A stretch of 64,000 nt of DNA from CAWCVR01 sp963799105 (GCA_963799105.1 CAWCVR010000008.1:1-64000); one strand, 5' to 3'. Positions 7,397 to 15,033 are shown, numbered from the stretch's first letter. The notes: generated by a model not told the origin, from the sequence alone. Made by a program: numbers and translations.

Positions 7397-8506
7397 CTAG
7401 GCCGCTTGCGGTCCTGGCGGGTTAGCGCCAACCTTCGGAGCGATTTTCCCGTCCGGGAGCACAGCGTGAATGAGTTCGTACAGGGCAACGATGCCTATTG
7501 CGGCGCCGAAAGTCAGGATTGGCGTGTAGAGCGCGCCCCAATAGAGATTGACGGAATGACCCACTATCGAAAATGCCGCCAGGTAGGCGATGACGGTCAG
7601 GAGCGCGCGCTGCGCAACCGCGTGGTTCCATCCCGCCAGGCCAAGCACGGAAATCGGGAGGTAGACCGCCGTGATCCACGGAGGCAGAATCATCAACCAG
7701 CCTACGCAGGTCGCACGGAGCAGGAAGCCGACGCCACCGAATTGCACCCACCCCGCGGGGTTTGCGACGTCCCCAACTAGAATCGCAGAATTGACCTTTG
7801 CCACGTGCGCCGCGAAGTAGGCTATGTAGGCCACCAGCCCAATCGTGAAAACCAGGGTCTCCGTCCGTCGTTTCGCCCGATAGGCCAGGAGGCCGCAAAC
7901 GAGCACGTACGGCAAGGCCAATTCGCGAACGAACAGTGCCAGCAACGCCATGCCGATTGCCAACGGCCGCAACCGCGTTGCGTACGCACCCAGCGAGACC
8001 GCGATCAGCACGCCGGCCCAGATTTCCGGGAAGAACAACCCTACATCGGTAAAACACACCAGCAAAGTTCCGAGCATCAGCAGCGTCTGGAGCACTGCCA
8101 GAGCCGCATATTTCCCTTCCGCCATGATATTGAAAGCCAAAATCAGTGCGAACGCCGCAAGACCTCCCAGGATAACTTGCGCCCAGACTAAATTGGGCAG
8201 GAACGCCATCGCCGTCAAGTGTAGGGGCGTACGCCAATTCAGCACCGATGTGGTGGGACGCCCATCCGCTCGCAATACTCCTCCGAGCGCGCTGTAATAG
8301 TCCTCGCCGGCGTGGATGCGCGCGATCGTCCTTTGGTACAGCGCCTTGTCGCCCTTGTCCGCATGTTCGGCGTTGTAAGATCGCGGGATGAGCGTTCGCC
8401 TGGGAGTCACCGTCAGTGCATAGGCGATAAATGCGCAGAGGCAAACCAGGATGAGAGAAGCCTGTTTGCGCGTCATCGAGGCGTACCGGGTCAGGCCGTC
8501 AGGCAT
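7397..8506 (-). CDS. polytopic membrane protein, GT-C-like, unknown substrate
   Basis: About 369 aa with some eight to ten hydrophobic segments. The start at 8506 follows GGAGGAATGTAAAC, a strong ribosome-binding site. It begins 3 bp after the stop of the glycosyltransferase gene (8509), so the two form an operon. The first luminal loop (RRTLIPRSYNAEHADKGDKALYQRTIARI) has the composition of membrane glycosyltransferases or mannosyltransferase-like proteins, but I see no diagnostic motif. A role with the GT2 enzyme in lipid-linked sugar transfer is an inference from pairing. Confidence 0.65.
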   Translation of the reverse strand: MPDGLTRYASMTRKQASLILVCLCAFIAYALTVTPRRTLIPRSYNAEHADKGDKALYQRTIARIHAGEDYYSALGGVLRADGRPTTSVLNWRTPLHLTAMAFLPNLVWAQVILGGLAAFALILAFNIMAEGKYAALAVLQTLLMLGTLLVCFTDVGLFFPEIWAGVLIAVSLGAYATRLRPLAIGMALLALFVRELALPYVLVCGLLAYRAKRRTETLVFTIGLVAYIAYFAAHVAKVNSAILVGDVANPAGWVQFGGVGFLLRATCVGWLMILPPWITAVYLPISVLGLAGWNHAVAQRALLTVIAYLAAFSIVGHSVNLYWGALYTPILTFGAAIGIVALYELIHAVLPDGKIAPKVGANPPGPQAA

Positions 8507-8508
8507 GT

Positions 8509-9336
8509 TTACATTCCTCCGCCGCCGATTCGCCTTCTCAGGAGCAGCCATAAGGTCGCTTTGATTGTCCTTACGGCGGGAAGCTTGCTCGGCCCTTTTT
8601 TCAAGTCATAGCGCAAGACCAATGGCACCTCGCCGAATACCAGTTTCAGCCGGCGCATCTTCAGGAGGATGTCAATGGTGCACTGGAATCCCGTCTGATC
8701 TATAAATGTGGGGCCGTACTCCCGATACGCCAGGCGCAATGCCGTGCCGGAGAACGCCCGGAAACCGGAGGTGTAGTCCCGAACTCCCTTGATCGGGAAC
8801 ATCGCCTTGCTTACGACCGCGGCAAGGTAGCTCATGACACAACGCCGAAACGAGATTCCGCAGAGATACGAATCCGGCCGATACCTCGATGCGATCACCA
8901 CATCGCGACCTTCGCGAATCGCAGCGAACATTCTGGGAATCAAGCCGGGGGGATGCGTCTCATCGGCATCCATGGTCACGACGATGTCGTCATCGCCGGC
9001 GATCTTGACCGCGGCGGCAACTCCGTCGGCTACAGACTGCCCCAGTCCCTGGTTCACTGGGTGGCGGATCGCGGTTAGAGGCAGAATCCCGCGGAACGCT
9101 TCAATGGCCTCCCAGGTTCGGTCGGTGCTGCCGTCGTCCACGATGACCACATGGAAGGGAAGTCCCATTTCACGCGACTGCCCGTGGATCTTTGTCAACA
9201 ACGGACCGAGGTTTTGCTCCTCGTTGAAGGCGGCCAGCACCAAAACAACCTGTGCACCGTCAACCCGCGGGAGCACAGAAGCCGAACCCCCCATTGGCGT
9301 CTCAACTGCAGTTGACGCCGGAGGCGAAGTTTTCAT
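8509..9336 (-). CDS. GT2 family glycosyltransferase, dolichol-phosphate mannosyltransferase-like
   Basis: A 275-aa GT-A-fold enzyme likely to move a sugar from a nucleotide donor to polyprenyl phosphate. Visible motifs are LVLAAFNEEQNLGPLL, VVIVDDGSTDRTWEAI, the DxD-like VVTMDADETHPPGLIP, ASRYRP and the DQTGFQCTIDILLK segment typical of DPM1-like enzymes. The start at 9336 gives a short unstructured leader; longer frames to 9459 are unlikely. It is followed within 3 bp by the membrane protein gene. The gene pair sits between a tRNA relic and the intact tRNA. Confidence 0.85.
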   Translation of the reverse strand: MKTSPPASTAVETPMGGSASVLPRVDGAQVVLVLAAFNEEQNLGPLLTKIHGQSREMGLPFHVVIVDDGSTDRTWEAIEAFRGILPLTAIRHPVNQGLGQSVADGVAAAVKIAGDDDIVVTMDADETHPPGLIPRMFAAIREGRDVVIASRYRPDSYLCGISFRRCVMSYLAAVVSKAMFPIKGVRDYTSGFRAFSGTALRLAYREYGPTFIDQTGFQCTIDILLKMRRLKLVFGEVPLVLRYDLKKGPSKLPAVRTIKATLWLLLRRRIGGGGM

Positions 9337-9628
9337 GCTCCATTGTCTTTGCCGCAATGAGCCTCCATCTAGATGGCGATTGGGAAGACCGCAGTAATAA
9401 CGATAGTTAATGAACGGCGTTCCGACTTGGAGATAGTGGGCACTCCGAAGATCGAGCAAATCGGCAGTTCCTTTGCGCCCGGGGACTTGGCGTTGGCCCG
9501 TTTGCCGGCCTGGACGCGGCTTACGTTTGGCAAGCTGGCGGCGCCGAGTTCAACAAGAGGCCTGTCTACCGCGGCTCTCTGGCCGTGTTGCGCAATCCGA
9601 TAAGTCGTCGAAATAGTTTAGGTTCGGT

Positions 9629-9704
9629 GGGCCTGTGGCGCAGTTGGGAGCGCGCTTCCATGGCATGGAATAGGTCGACGGTTCGAACCCGTCCAGGTCC
9701 ACCA
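9629..9704 (+). tRNA. tRNA-Ala(GGC), complete, CCA encoded
   Basis: The full cloverleaf is visible: acceptor GGGCCTG with CAGGTCC (one G-U pair), D-arm GCGC-AGTTGGGA-GCGC, anticodon arm CTTCC-ATGGCAT-GGAAT with anticodon GGC at 9662-9664, variable AGGTC, T-arm GACGG-TTCGAAC-CCGTC, discriminator A and encoded CCA. The 27-43 pair is a C-T mismatch, restored to C-G in the partial copies at 4278 and 6867. It is the only complete tRNA in the window and the parent type of the 3'-half copies. Confidence 0.92.
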
Positions 9705-9897
9705 AAACAAAGCCCAACAAAACATAGACTTACGAGAATGCTTGCGCGCTTCCACGTCGCGGAAGGGGTCACGCGGAGTCCATTTGGAGTCCAAACTCGG
9801 CAAAATTTGGACTCCAGCCAGCGGCTCTTGATGTCGTGGCCGGAAAGATGGGGCGGCCTTCGCGCGCCTCCGCCTAATTTTTCGTGAGTTGCACGAC
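9705..9897 (+). repeat. post-core repeat, copy L2
   Basis: This directly follows the intact tRNA and matches 4328-4518 along its length (ACATAGACTTACGAGAATGC, GGTCACGCGGAGTCCATTTG, GATGTCGTGG, CCTAATTTTTCGTGA). It holds GGAGTCCAAA facing TTTGGACTCC, an inverted repeat of 10 bp. The equivalent sequence after a tRNA relic shows that tRNA 3' half and repeat travel as a unit. Confidence 0.75.
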
Positions 9898-9974
9898 GCG
9901 TTGATGGCGGTACCCACCACCAAAACTCCGCCTGAAGATGTGGCAAACTAGTCGTAGGAGTTGTACGAGCCTTG

Positions 9975-10298
9975 ATGAGCCCCGCAGCCAGACAGATCGT
10001 CTCGAACTTGACAGGCGTGCTAGTCCAGGCTGCCCATCCCAAACGCATCATTCTCTTCGGTTCTCAGGCCAGGGGCGATGCTGCTCCGCATAGCGATTTC
10101 GACATCATGGTCGTGGAGGAGAAGCCCGCCGACCGATTCGCGGAGATGGTCCGCCTGAATCGTCTCATTCGCTCGTTCGATATCGCCGTCGATCTCCTGG
10201 TTGTCAGCGACGAAAAGTTTCAGTACTGGCGGGAGACTCCCGGCAACGTTTATTACGAAGCCGCCACAGGGGGGCAGGTTCTCTATCAAGCGGCGTGA
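9975..10298 (+). CDS. mntA: MntA-like minimal nucleotidyltransferase antitoxin
   Basis: A 107-aa MNT-fold protein with the polymerase-beta signature IILFGSQARGDAAPHSDFDIMV, that is G-S-x3-G with S-D-x-D, and a third acidic residue in FDIAVDLLVV. In MntA/HepT pairs the MNT protein neutralises the HEPN toxin by adding AMP. The ATG at 9975 is used; a TTG lies 3 bp earlier. It is followed by, and overlaps, the HEPN gene, the usual order for this system. The pair is the first cargo after the L2 repeat. Confidence 0.85.
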   Translation: MSPAARQIVSNLTGVLVQAAHPKRIILFGSQARGDAAPHSDFDIMVVEEKPADRFAEMVRLNRLIRSFDIAVDLLVVSDEKFQYWRETPGNVYYEAATGGQVLYQAA

Positions 10299-10692
10299 AC
10301 AAGCTTTGCTCTTTCTGCGCAAGGCCGCTCAGGACGAAGCCTTGCTCGAAGCAGTCATCGAGTCCGACAAGGTGAGCGACGAGGTAATTGGTTTCCATTG
10401 TCAGCAGGCTGCGGAGAAGATGTTGAAGGCTTTGCTGTCCGATTTGGGCGCCGCGTTTCACAAGACTCATGAACTGGGAGCCTTAATGGATACGCTGGCA
10501 CGCTCCGGCGCGCCGTTGCCGGGCGAGTTTGAGAATCTGGACGTGCTCACACCGTTTGGCGCGGTTTATCGGTACGACGACTACGATGGCGCGGAGTCGC
10601 TGAACCGGGCTGAAACGCGCACCATGCTGCGTTCGCTCCGCGCGTGGGTCGAAGACCGCCTGCTCATGCGTTCCGTTTCGCAAGCAACCTGA
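10201..10692 (+). CDS. hepT: HepT-like HEPN domain protein, putative toxin
   Basis: A helical HEPN-domain protein paired with mntA. Landmarks are RREQALLFLRKAAQDEALL, GFHCQQAAEKMLKALL and FGAVYRYDDYDGAE. The start is unclear. The frame has no ATG or GTG after the mntA stop; a TTG at 10306 would remove the first helix, and a TTG at 10201 gives about 100 bp of overlap with mntA. The canonical R-x4-6-H motif is not obvious at the usual place, where YRYDDY is found instead. It may therefore be a non-catalytic or variant member. Confidence 0.75.
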   Translation: MSATKSFSTGGRLPATFITKPPQGGRFSIKRREQALLFLRKAAQDEALLEAVIESDKVSDEVIGFHCQQAAEKMLKALLSDLGAAFHKTHELGALMDTLARSGAPLPGEFENLDVLTPFGAVYRYDDYDGAESLNRAETRTMLRSLRAWVEDRLLMRSVSQAT

Positions 10693-10726
10693 GTCATTCA
10701 AGAATCGCTGTCGTTGGGATTAGGAC

Positions 10727-10834
10727 CTAATACGCATCGACCGCTCCGCCGTAACCGTCGTAGCTGCTCCTGATCTTTGAGAACAGAGGAATGCGACCGT
10801 CCGGCAGCCGCTTGACGGTTGACGGATACAGCAT
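10727..10834 (-). CDS. possible 35-residue small ORF
   Basis: It reads MLYPSTVKRLPDGRIPLF... and ends GYGGAVDAY before TAG. The composition looks protein-like, but the frame is closed by TGA a short way upstream and no ribosome-binding site is clear. It could be the tail of a decayed gene downstream of the split HNH gene. No family is recognised. Confidence 0.25.
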   Translation of the reverse strand: MLYPSTVKRLPDGRIPLFSKIRSSYDGYGGAVDAY

Positions 10835-11020
10835 CTCGAGGAATTTCGTCCACTTTTCGAAGGGTCAGATTTCCCTGGTGGTCGACCACGTTTGTCGGAA
10901 TTGGCAAGACCTTTCGAGGCGGCGGATCATGTGGCGCCAGCCGAAGGCCTTCCCACGCAGATGGGCTGCATCAGCGGTCTTTCTTACCTTGGTTGCAGTT
11001 TCGGCAGAGAGTCTGAAGAT

Positions 11021-11028
11021 TCCCAAGG
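11021..11028. repeat. target-site duplication, left copy
   Basis: TCCCAAGG abuts the left inverted repeat (GGGAATGCCCGG) of the IS and is repeated at 12485-12492. Confidence 0.92.
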
Positions 11029-11077
11029 GGGAATGCCCGGAGTTCCGTTGAAAGTCGCAACCCCCGTTTAGCCCACT

Positions 11078-12376
11078 TTACGACGCTTTGCGCCGTTTCA
11101 CAACTCCGGACTTGGACGGTTCTTGAACTTCCAGGGCCCGGACTAGCGCCGGGATTTGTTTGTGCCCTATGATGCGGCGGAACTGCTTCTGCGCCACCAG
11201 CAGTCCCGAGCCGACCCAGCGCTCCCGCTGGTCGCCGCCATGCCAGCGCTTCACGTTCTTACAAACCTGCTCCACAATTGAAAATGCCGACTCGATCACG
11301 TTCGTGCTAGCCAGCGTCTTGCGCAGTTGCATCGGAACATGGAGCCGGTGGACGGTCAGGGTCTCTTCCATCCCTTCGCCCAGGCTTCGAGCCGCGCTGG
11401 GATTCAGGTCCATCAGTTCGCGGTGCAACTGCTGCAGCGCCTGCTTGGCTGCGGGGTAGTCTTCCATGGCGTAGGCCGCGTTCAGCCGTTTCGCCACCGC
11501 GGGTTTCTGTTCGTCGGTGAGGTGATCCAGCACGTTGCGCCGCTTGTGAACTTGGCACCGCTGGATCGCCGCCGACTCGCCGGCGTGCTTCTTCACCGCC
11601 GCGCTCAGCGCCTTGCCGCCATCGAGAACATACAAGCGCGGCGCGGTGAAGTCCAATCCACGAGTTACTAAGTCACCGAGTAACTCACTTACTACGGTGG
11701 TGTTTTCCGTGGCTCCCTGCCGAAGGCCCAGGATCATTTTGTGCCCGTCCTGTGCGATTCCCAACGCGGCCACCATCTGCTGCCCCGCGAACGGTGTCGC
11801 GTCGATCATCAGCGCGCAGAGCCGTAACTTATCCAGCCGCCGCTCCATCATCTCTTGTAACTTCGCCCGGCTCGCCTCGATGAAATGCTCGCTGACCGCG
11901 CTCTTCTCCAGACCGTACGCCTCGGTGAATTCGCGCACCGCCTCGCCGTATTTGCGCGTGCTCAACCCAAGCATCAGCTTCTCCCACACGGTCTCCGTCA
12001 GCGGCTCGCCACGATGGAACATTTCGTAGCTGCCCAGCCGCACTTCCTGCTCGTCGGTCGTGCGCACGCGCGGCCGCTCGATCGGCACCTTCTGCCCCAT
12101 CACCACGCAGTAGCCGCGCTCGCTGCCCCAGCGCGAGGCCGTTCGCTCCGTCTGGCGTTGGCTGCGCTCGCCGACCAGCGCCCGCACTTCTTCCTGCATC
12201 ATCAGGTCCATCAATTGCAGGCCGGCCTGGCGGATCAACTCGCCCACGCCCTTCCGCAACCAGCCCACCATCTCGGCCATGGGCAGCACCATCTGCACGG
12301 CTGGATTCCCTTCGGCGGCCATGGCCTCGAACTGCTTTACTGCTCGCTGCGCTTCAATCTGGTATGGTTTCTTCAT
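11078..12376 (-). CDS. IS256-family (mutator-type) transposase
   Basis: A 432-aa DDE transposase. The three acidic residues fit LCALMIDATPF (first D), PRLYVLDGGKALS (second D) and LASTNVIESAFS (E), with the C-terminal RCQVHKRRNVLDHL signature of the mutator superfamily. The start at 12376 follows AAAAGGAGA with 9-nt spacing. Full length and uninterrupted, it is probably active. Upstream, the 12-bp hairpin at 12407 may limit read-through into it from outside promoters. Confidence 0.93.
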   Translation of the reverse strand: MKKPYQIEAQRAVKQFEAMAAEGNPAVQMVLPMAEMVGWLRKGVGELIRQAGLQLMDLMMQEEVRALVGERSQRQTERTASRWGSERGYCVVMGQKVPIERPRVRTTDEQEVRLGSYEMFHRGEPLTETVWEKLMLGLSTRKYGEAVREFTEAYGLEKSAVSEHFIEASRAKLQEMMERRLDKLRLCALMIDATPFAGQQMVAALGIAQDGHKMILGLRQGATENTTVVSELLGDLVTRGLDFTAPRLYVLDGGKALSAAVKKHAGESAAIQRCQVHKRRNVLDHLTDEQKPAVAKRLNAAYAMEDYPAAKQALQQLHRELMDLNPSAARSLGEGMEETLTVHRLHVPMQLRKTLASTNVIESAFSIVEQVCKNVKRWHGGDQRERWVGSGLLVAQKQFRRIIGHKQIPALVRALEVQEPSKSGVVKRRKAS

Positions 12377-12406
12377 GTAGCGACTCTCCTTTTCTTTGGC
12401 GAGAAA

Positions 12407-12436
12407 TTCCCCTGAGGCTATCACGCCTCAGGGGAA
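12407..12436. terminator. hairpin at the transposase upstream end
   Basis: TTCCCCTGAGGC pairs with GCCTCAGGGGAA around a 6-nt loop. It lies between the IS end and the transposase start. No T-run follows, so it may act on translation or as a weak block to incoming transcription. Confidence 0.5.
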
Positions 12437-12484
12437 CGAGAGTCGCTACTTTCTACGGATTTCTACGATCTACCGGACATTCCC

Positions 12485-12492
12485 TCCCAAGG
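12485..12492. repeat. target-site duplication, right copy
   Basis: TCCCAAGG directly follows the right end CCGGACATTCCC of the IS and equals 11021-11028. Confidence 0.92.
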
Positions 12493-13394
12493 ATATTCTC
12501 TCCGCCTCTCGCAACCGGCACGATATGATCTACTTCAAGCTCGACTTGATGATCAGTGGATGGGCTGGCGCCACATTTTCTGCATCGGTAGTTATCATTC
12601 TTCAACACGGCCCATCTGTCCTTCAGCGGGATTGTCGTGCGGGCATATTCCTCGGTATTTCCGGCGAGTAAGCGTTCCCTTGATATCTTTTCATCGTGAA
12701 AAGCCACCAGGGCTTCGCATGCGGCGCGCACGCTACCCCAGTAGCGCTTGTATGGAGACTCGGAGACTCTTTCCCCGAGAGCAGCGATTTGTCTTTTGCC
12801 AGGTGGGTAACCGAGCTGCTTCCATATGTTTTCGAGATTGGCAATGAGTGCCTCAGGCGAATGCCGTCTTTCTCTGCCACCGTTGATGCCAATGAGAGCG
12901 AGCGCTTTTTTCCATGAACCGAATCGATCGATTATCGTTGAGGAATGAGGTCGCTTCCCAGGGAGCCCATCGTAGTACGTAGAAGCAAAGTAGCCGCCAC
13001 CACACCCTTCAGCAGCAAACTGCAACGCGGCTATAAGTTCGGCGTCGCTCAAGCGAGTGCGCTTCGCCTTCAGATCGAACCGGAAACCGTTAGTCACTGC
13101 CCCTCCCTCCCTTTTGAAGGTCATCGTACTGCCTACTGGAAGTAGACCATATCTAAATGTCTCGACATTGTCGCGGATAACTGGCGATACCAGCCTTTTC
13201 CCCCGGCTATCCGGCTCGGCGGGACGTCAACGACTTCCAGCCTGCGGCGGGACAGATTGGCGTTGTATGCACCTTCCCGCGCCACACCTTCACACCGCAC
13301 ATGCCCGCCACGATTCCACATGGGCATCATCTCTATATTTTTCTATATTTTGGAAGTTGCGTCAGGCGTTGCCAGTTGTCGCCCATGCCGCAGG

Positions 13395-13727
13395 CTATGC
13401 CGACCGCCGGATCGGCACAAAACGGATCTCGACCCGCTGATTCAACGCGCCCGCGATCCTGCGCAACATTGCCAGGGAGTGGCCTTCGTAATCGGCATCC
13501 TCAAGACGGCAGACGACCGATGCAGTGGTGCCGATGAGCCTGGCAAGCTGAGTTTGGGTGAGGGCCGCCGCTGCCCTCAGTTCGTGGATTTTGCGGGCAA
13601 TCTCTTCGTTGGCGCGCGCCTCTTCCAGATTCTTCAGCCGGGCCGGCTTGCCTTCGTAGAACCGGCGGTGAAGGATCTCCACCGCATCGCTGGTCGGTCT
13701 CAGCGTCTTTGCTTTGTTATCTGGCAT
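13395..13727 (-). CDS. HigA/XRE-family antitoxin, copy 2
   Basis: About 110 aa and nearly the same as the protein at 5902-6222, with the same helix-turn-helix (ALTQTQLARLIGTTASVVCRLEDADY) and C-terminus (EIRFVPIRRSA). The start at 13727 follows AGGAGG with 7-nt spacing. The reading frame is intact although the partner toxin gene just upstream carries a nonsense codon. It could still bind its operator, or neutralise toxin from copy 1. Confidence 0.88.
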   Translation of the reverse strand: MPDNKAKTLRPTSDAVEILHRRFYEGKPARLKNLEEARANEEIARKIHELRAAAALTQTQLARLIGTTASVVCRLEDADYEGHSLAMLRRIAGALNQRVEIRFVPIRRSA

Positions 13728-13729
13728 GG

Positions 13730-14098
13730 TCAAGCCTCCTCATAAGTGTGCTTCGCTGGATTCGCCTCAAACCGCTTCTTGCGCTCGACGGCGTGATCGA
13801 TCTCCTTCGACGGGACCACCCGCTCTTTCACAAGGCCGTGAGAGACCACGGCCGCCATCGCGCCGTGGAAGAAGTACAGTATCCGTTAATGAACGCCCCC
13901 CAGGCTGGCGCGCAGTTCGTAGATGCCGTCGCGCAGGAAGTCCGCTTCAGGCCGACGCAGTTCGTGGCCCATCTCGCGCAATCGCTCCAACCGGAGGTAG
14001 CACTTGTCCTGTGCCTTCGCCGGTAACTCGTCGAACCAATCCACGAACGGGCATGATCCGTCTTCCTCCCGGTAGAGGGCGACTCTGATCTTGGGCAC
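13730..14098 (-). pseudogene. HigB-like toxin copy 2, nonsense-mutated
   Basis: This is the counterpart of the 6224-6592 toxin. The first about 69 residues are intact (ALYREEDGSCPFVDWFDELP through ELRASLGGVH). Then the codon for the second His of GGVHHRILYF is TAA. Beyond the stop the same frame continues without further damage (RILYFFHGAMAAVVSHG through ANPAKHTYEEA). A single-codon lesion with the rest preserved points to recent inactivation. The GTG start lies at 14098. Confidence 0.88.
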
Positions 14099-14112
14099 TC
14101 GATCCCAGTCTA

Positions 14113-14128
14113 TTCGCAATATTGCGAA
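14113..14128. promoter_or_regulatory. operator-like palindrome before higBA copy 2
   Basis: TTCGCAATATTGCGAA, identical to 6607-6622 and at the same distance from the toxin start. Confidence 0.65.
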
Positions 14129-14136
14129 AGCGCAAG

Positions 14137-14390
14137 TTTGCTTTGCCGCAGCGGATGGTTCCGGTTAAACAGGATCGACACCACGTTGGTGTCGAGAAGC
14201 AGGACGTTCCCTTGCGGTCAGTGCCGGACGCCTGGTCCCGATGACGAAGCTTCCGGATGATCTCGATGAAGGCATCGACTTCGGATGGATCGCCGCCGTC
14301 GATTAGCGCGAAGTCGCGCATTGGGGGCTTGATCCCTGGGATGAACACCGTCGGGGCAGGCAGACTCCTCGGATTGACATCCTTCGCCAC
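14137..14390 (-). pseudogene. truncated VapBC-like remnant
   Basis: Read on the minus strand, 14208 to about 14137 encodes VLLLDTNVVSILFNRNHPLR, the N-terminal strand of a PIN-domain VapC toxin with its first catalytic Asp. It then breaks off into the operator of higBA copy 2. Upstream, from a GTG at 14390, another frame gives MRDFALIDGGDPSEVDAFIE-type sequence that could be the antitoxin, running into the VapC sequence out of frame without its own stop. The higBA block therefore replaced most of a VapC gene. The antitoxin assignment is by position only. Confidence 0.55.
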
Positions 14391-14463
14391 GGCTCCGTTG
14401 TATCGGAATCCACCGTAGCCAGTCCGTCCAATCGCGGCGTGCCCGGGCTCCCACACGCCCCCG

Positions 14464-15033
14464 CTACCCGGGATCGCTCCCGTCATCCTCGTCCGCCGCG
14501 ACTTCGAGGCCGTCGAAAAGGCTGCCCTGCGGCCTCGGCGGGATGTAGCCGGCTCCCAGATCGAGACGCAGCGCGGCGTGCGGGCGGCCGTCGGGCCAGG
14601 AACTGGTTTGCGTGCCCGCGGCATTCTGGGCAAGCCAGTCGCACCGGCTGTTATCGGGGTGTCCGGCGTGGCCTTTGGTCCACAGCCACGTTGTCCGGTG
14701 GAATCCAGCCAGTTCGTCAAGCTCCATCCACAGGTCGGCGTTGCGCACCGGGCGGTTCTTCTTCCACCAGTGGCGGCGCTTCCAATGGGCGATCCACACG
14801 GTCATCCCCTGGCGGACGTATTCGGCGTCCGTGGTCACCTCCACTTCGCAGGGCTCCTTGAGCGCCAGCAGTCCCTGGATCGGCGCCATCAACTCCATGC
14901 GATTATTGGTGGTGTGCGGATCGTACCCGAAGAGTTCCCTGGCCGCCGCGCCGAATCGCAGAACGCAGGCCCAGCCTCCCGGGCCGGGGTTGCCCAGGCA
15001 GGAGCCATCGGTGACGATCAAGACTCTTTTCAC
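14464..15033 (-). CDS. rnhA: ribonuclease HI
   Basis: RNase H1, which degrades the RNA strand of RNA-DNA hybrids during replication and repair. The protein has about 189 aa. The catalytic acidic residues are visible in IVTDGSCLGNPGPGGWA, TNNRMELMAPIQ, VTTDAEYVRQG and NSRCDWLAQ, and the basic handle region KRRHWWKKNRPVRNADLW is present. GTG at 15033 is chosen, with AAGGA upstream. The C-terminal 45 residues after the RNase H domain (GSLFDGLEVAADEDDG) are an unstructured tail. It diverges from deoB across a region with two palindromes. Confidence 0.93.
   Translation of the reverse strand: MKRVLIVTDGSCLGNPGPGGWACVLRFGAAARELFGYDPHTTNNRMELMAPIQGLLALKEPCEVEVTTDAEYVRQGMTVWIAHWKRRHWWKKNRPVRNADLWMELDELAGFHRTTWLWTKGHAGHPDNSRCDWLAQNAAGTQTSSWPDGRPHAALRLDLGAGYIPPRPQGSLFDGLEVAADEDDGSDPG

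Larger units (their letters stand above)
11029..12484 (-). mobile_element. IS256-family insertion sequence
   Basis: A 1456-bp element with one transposase gene on the minus strand. The ends are inverted repeats: GGGAATGCCCGG at the left and, read inward, GGGAATGTCCGG at the right. Both are flanked by the perfect 8-bp duplication TCCCAAGG, the size usual for IS256-family insertion. The element interrupts an HNH endonuclease gene whose frame is restored when the element is removed. Intact ends, intact duplication and an intact transposase suggest a recent insertion. Confidence 0.93.
10971..13097 (-). pseudogene. HNH endonuclease gene split by an IS256-family element
   Basis: The 5' part (13097 down to 12485) encodes an N-terminal region with repeats of the kind LIAALQFAAEGCGGGYFAS, a zinc-ribbon cysteine pair (YRCRKCG) and the start of the HNH core, LEVDHIVPVARGGENILG. 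The 3' part (11028 to 10971) encodes NLQTLCRNCNQGKKDR and a TGA. Removing 11029-12484 plus one copy of the 8-bp duplication joins the parts in frame as GGENILGNLQTLCRNCNQGKKDR-like sequence, a complete HNH end with the second CxxC. The GTG at 13097 follows GGGAGGGAGGGG. The original product was a DNA endonuclease of about 220 aa. Confidence 0.88.

Noticed and set aside
13947..14720. A 257-residue minus-strand frame spanning rnhA, a vap remnant and part of the higB copy.
   Set aside because: It joins pieces of three different loci in one accidental frame; only the part near 14220-14390 may be a real remnant.
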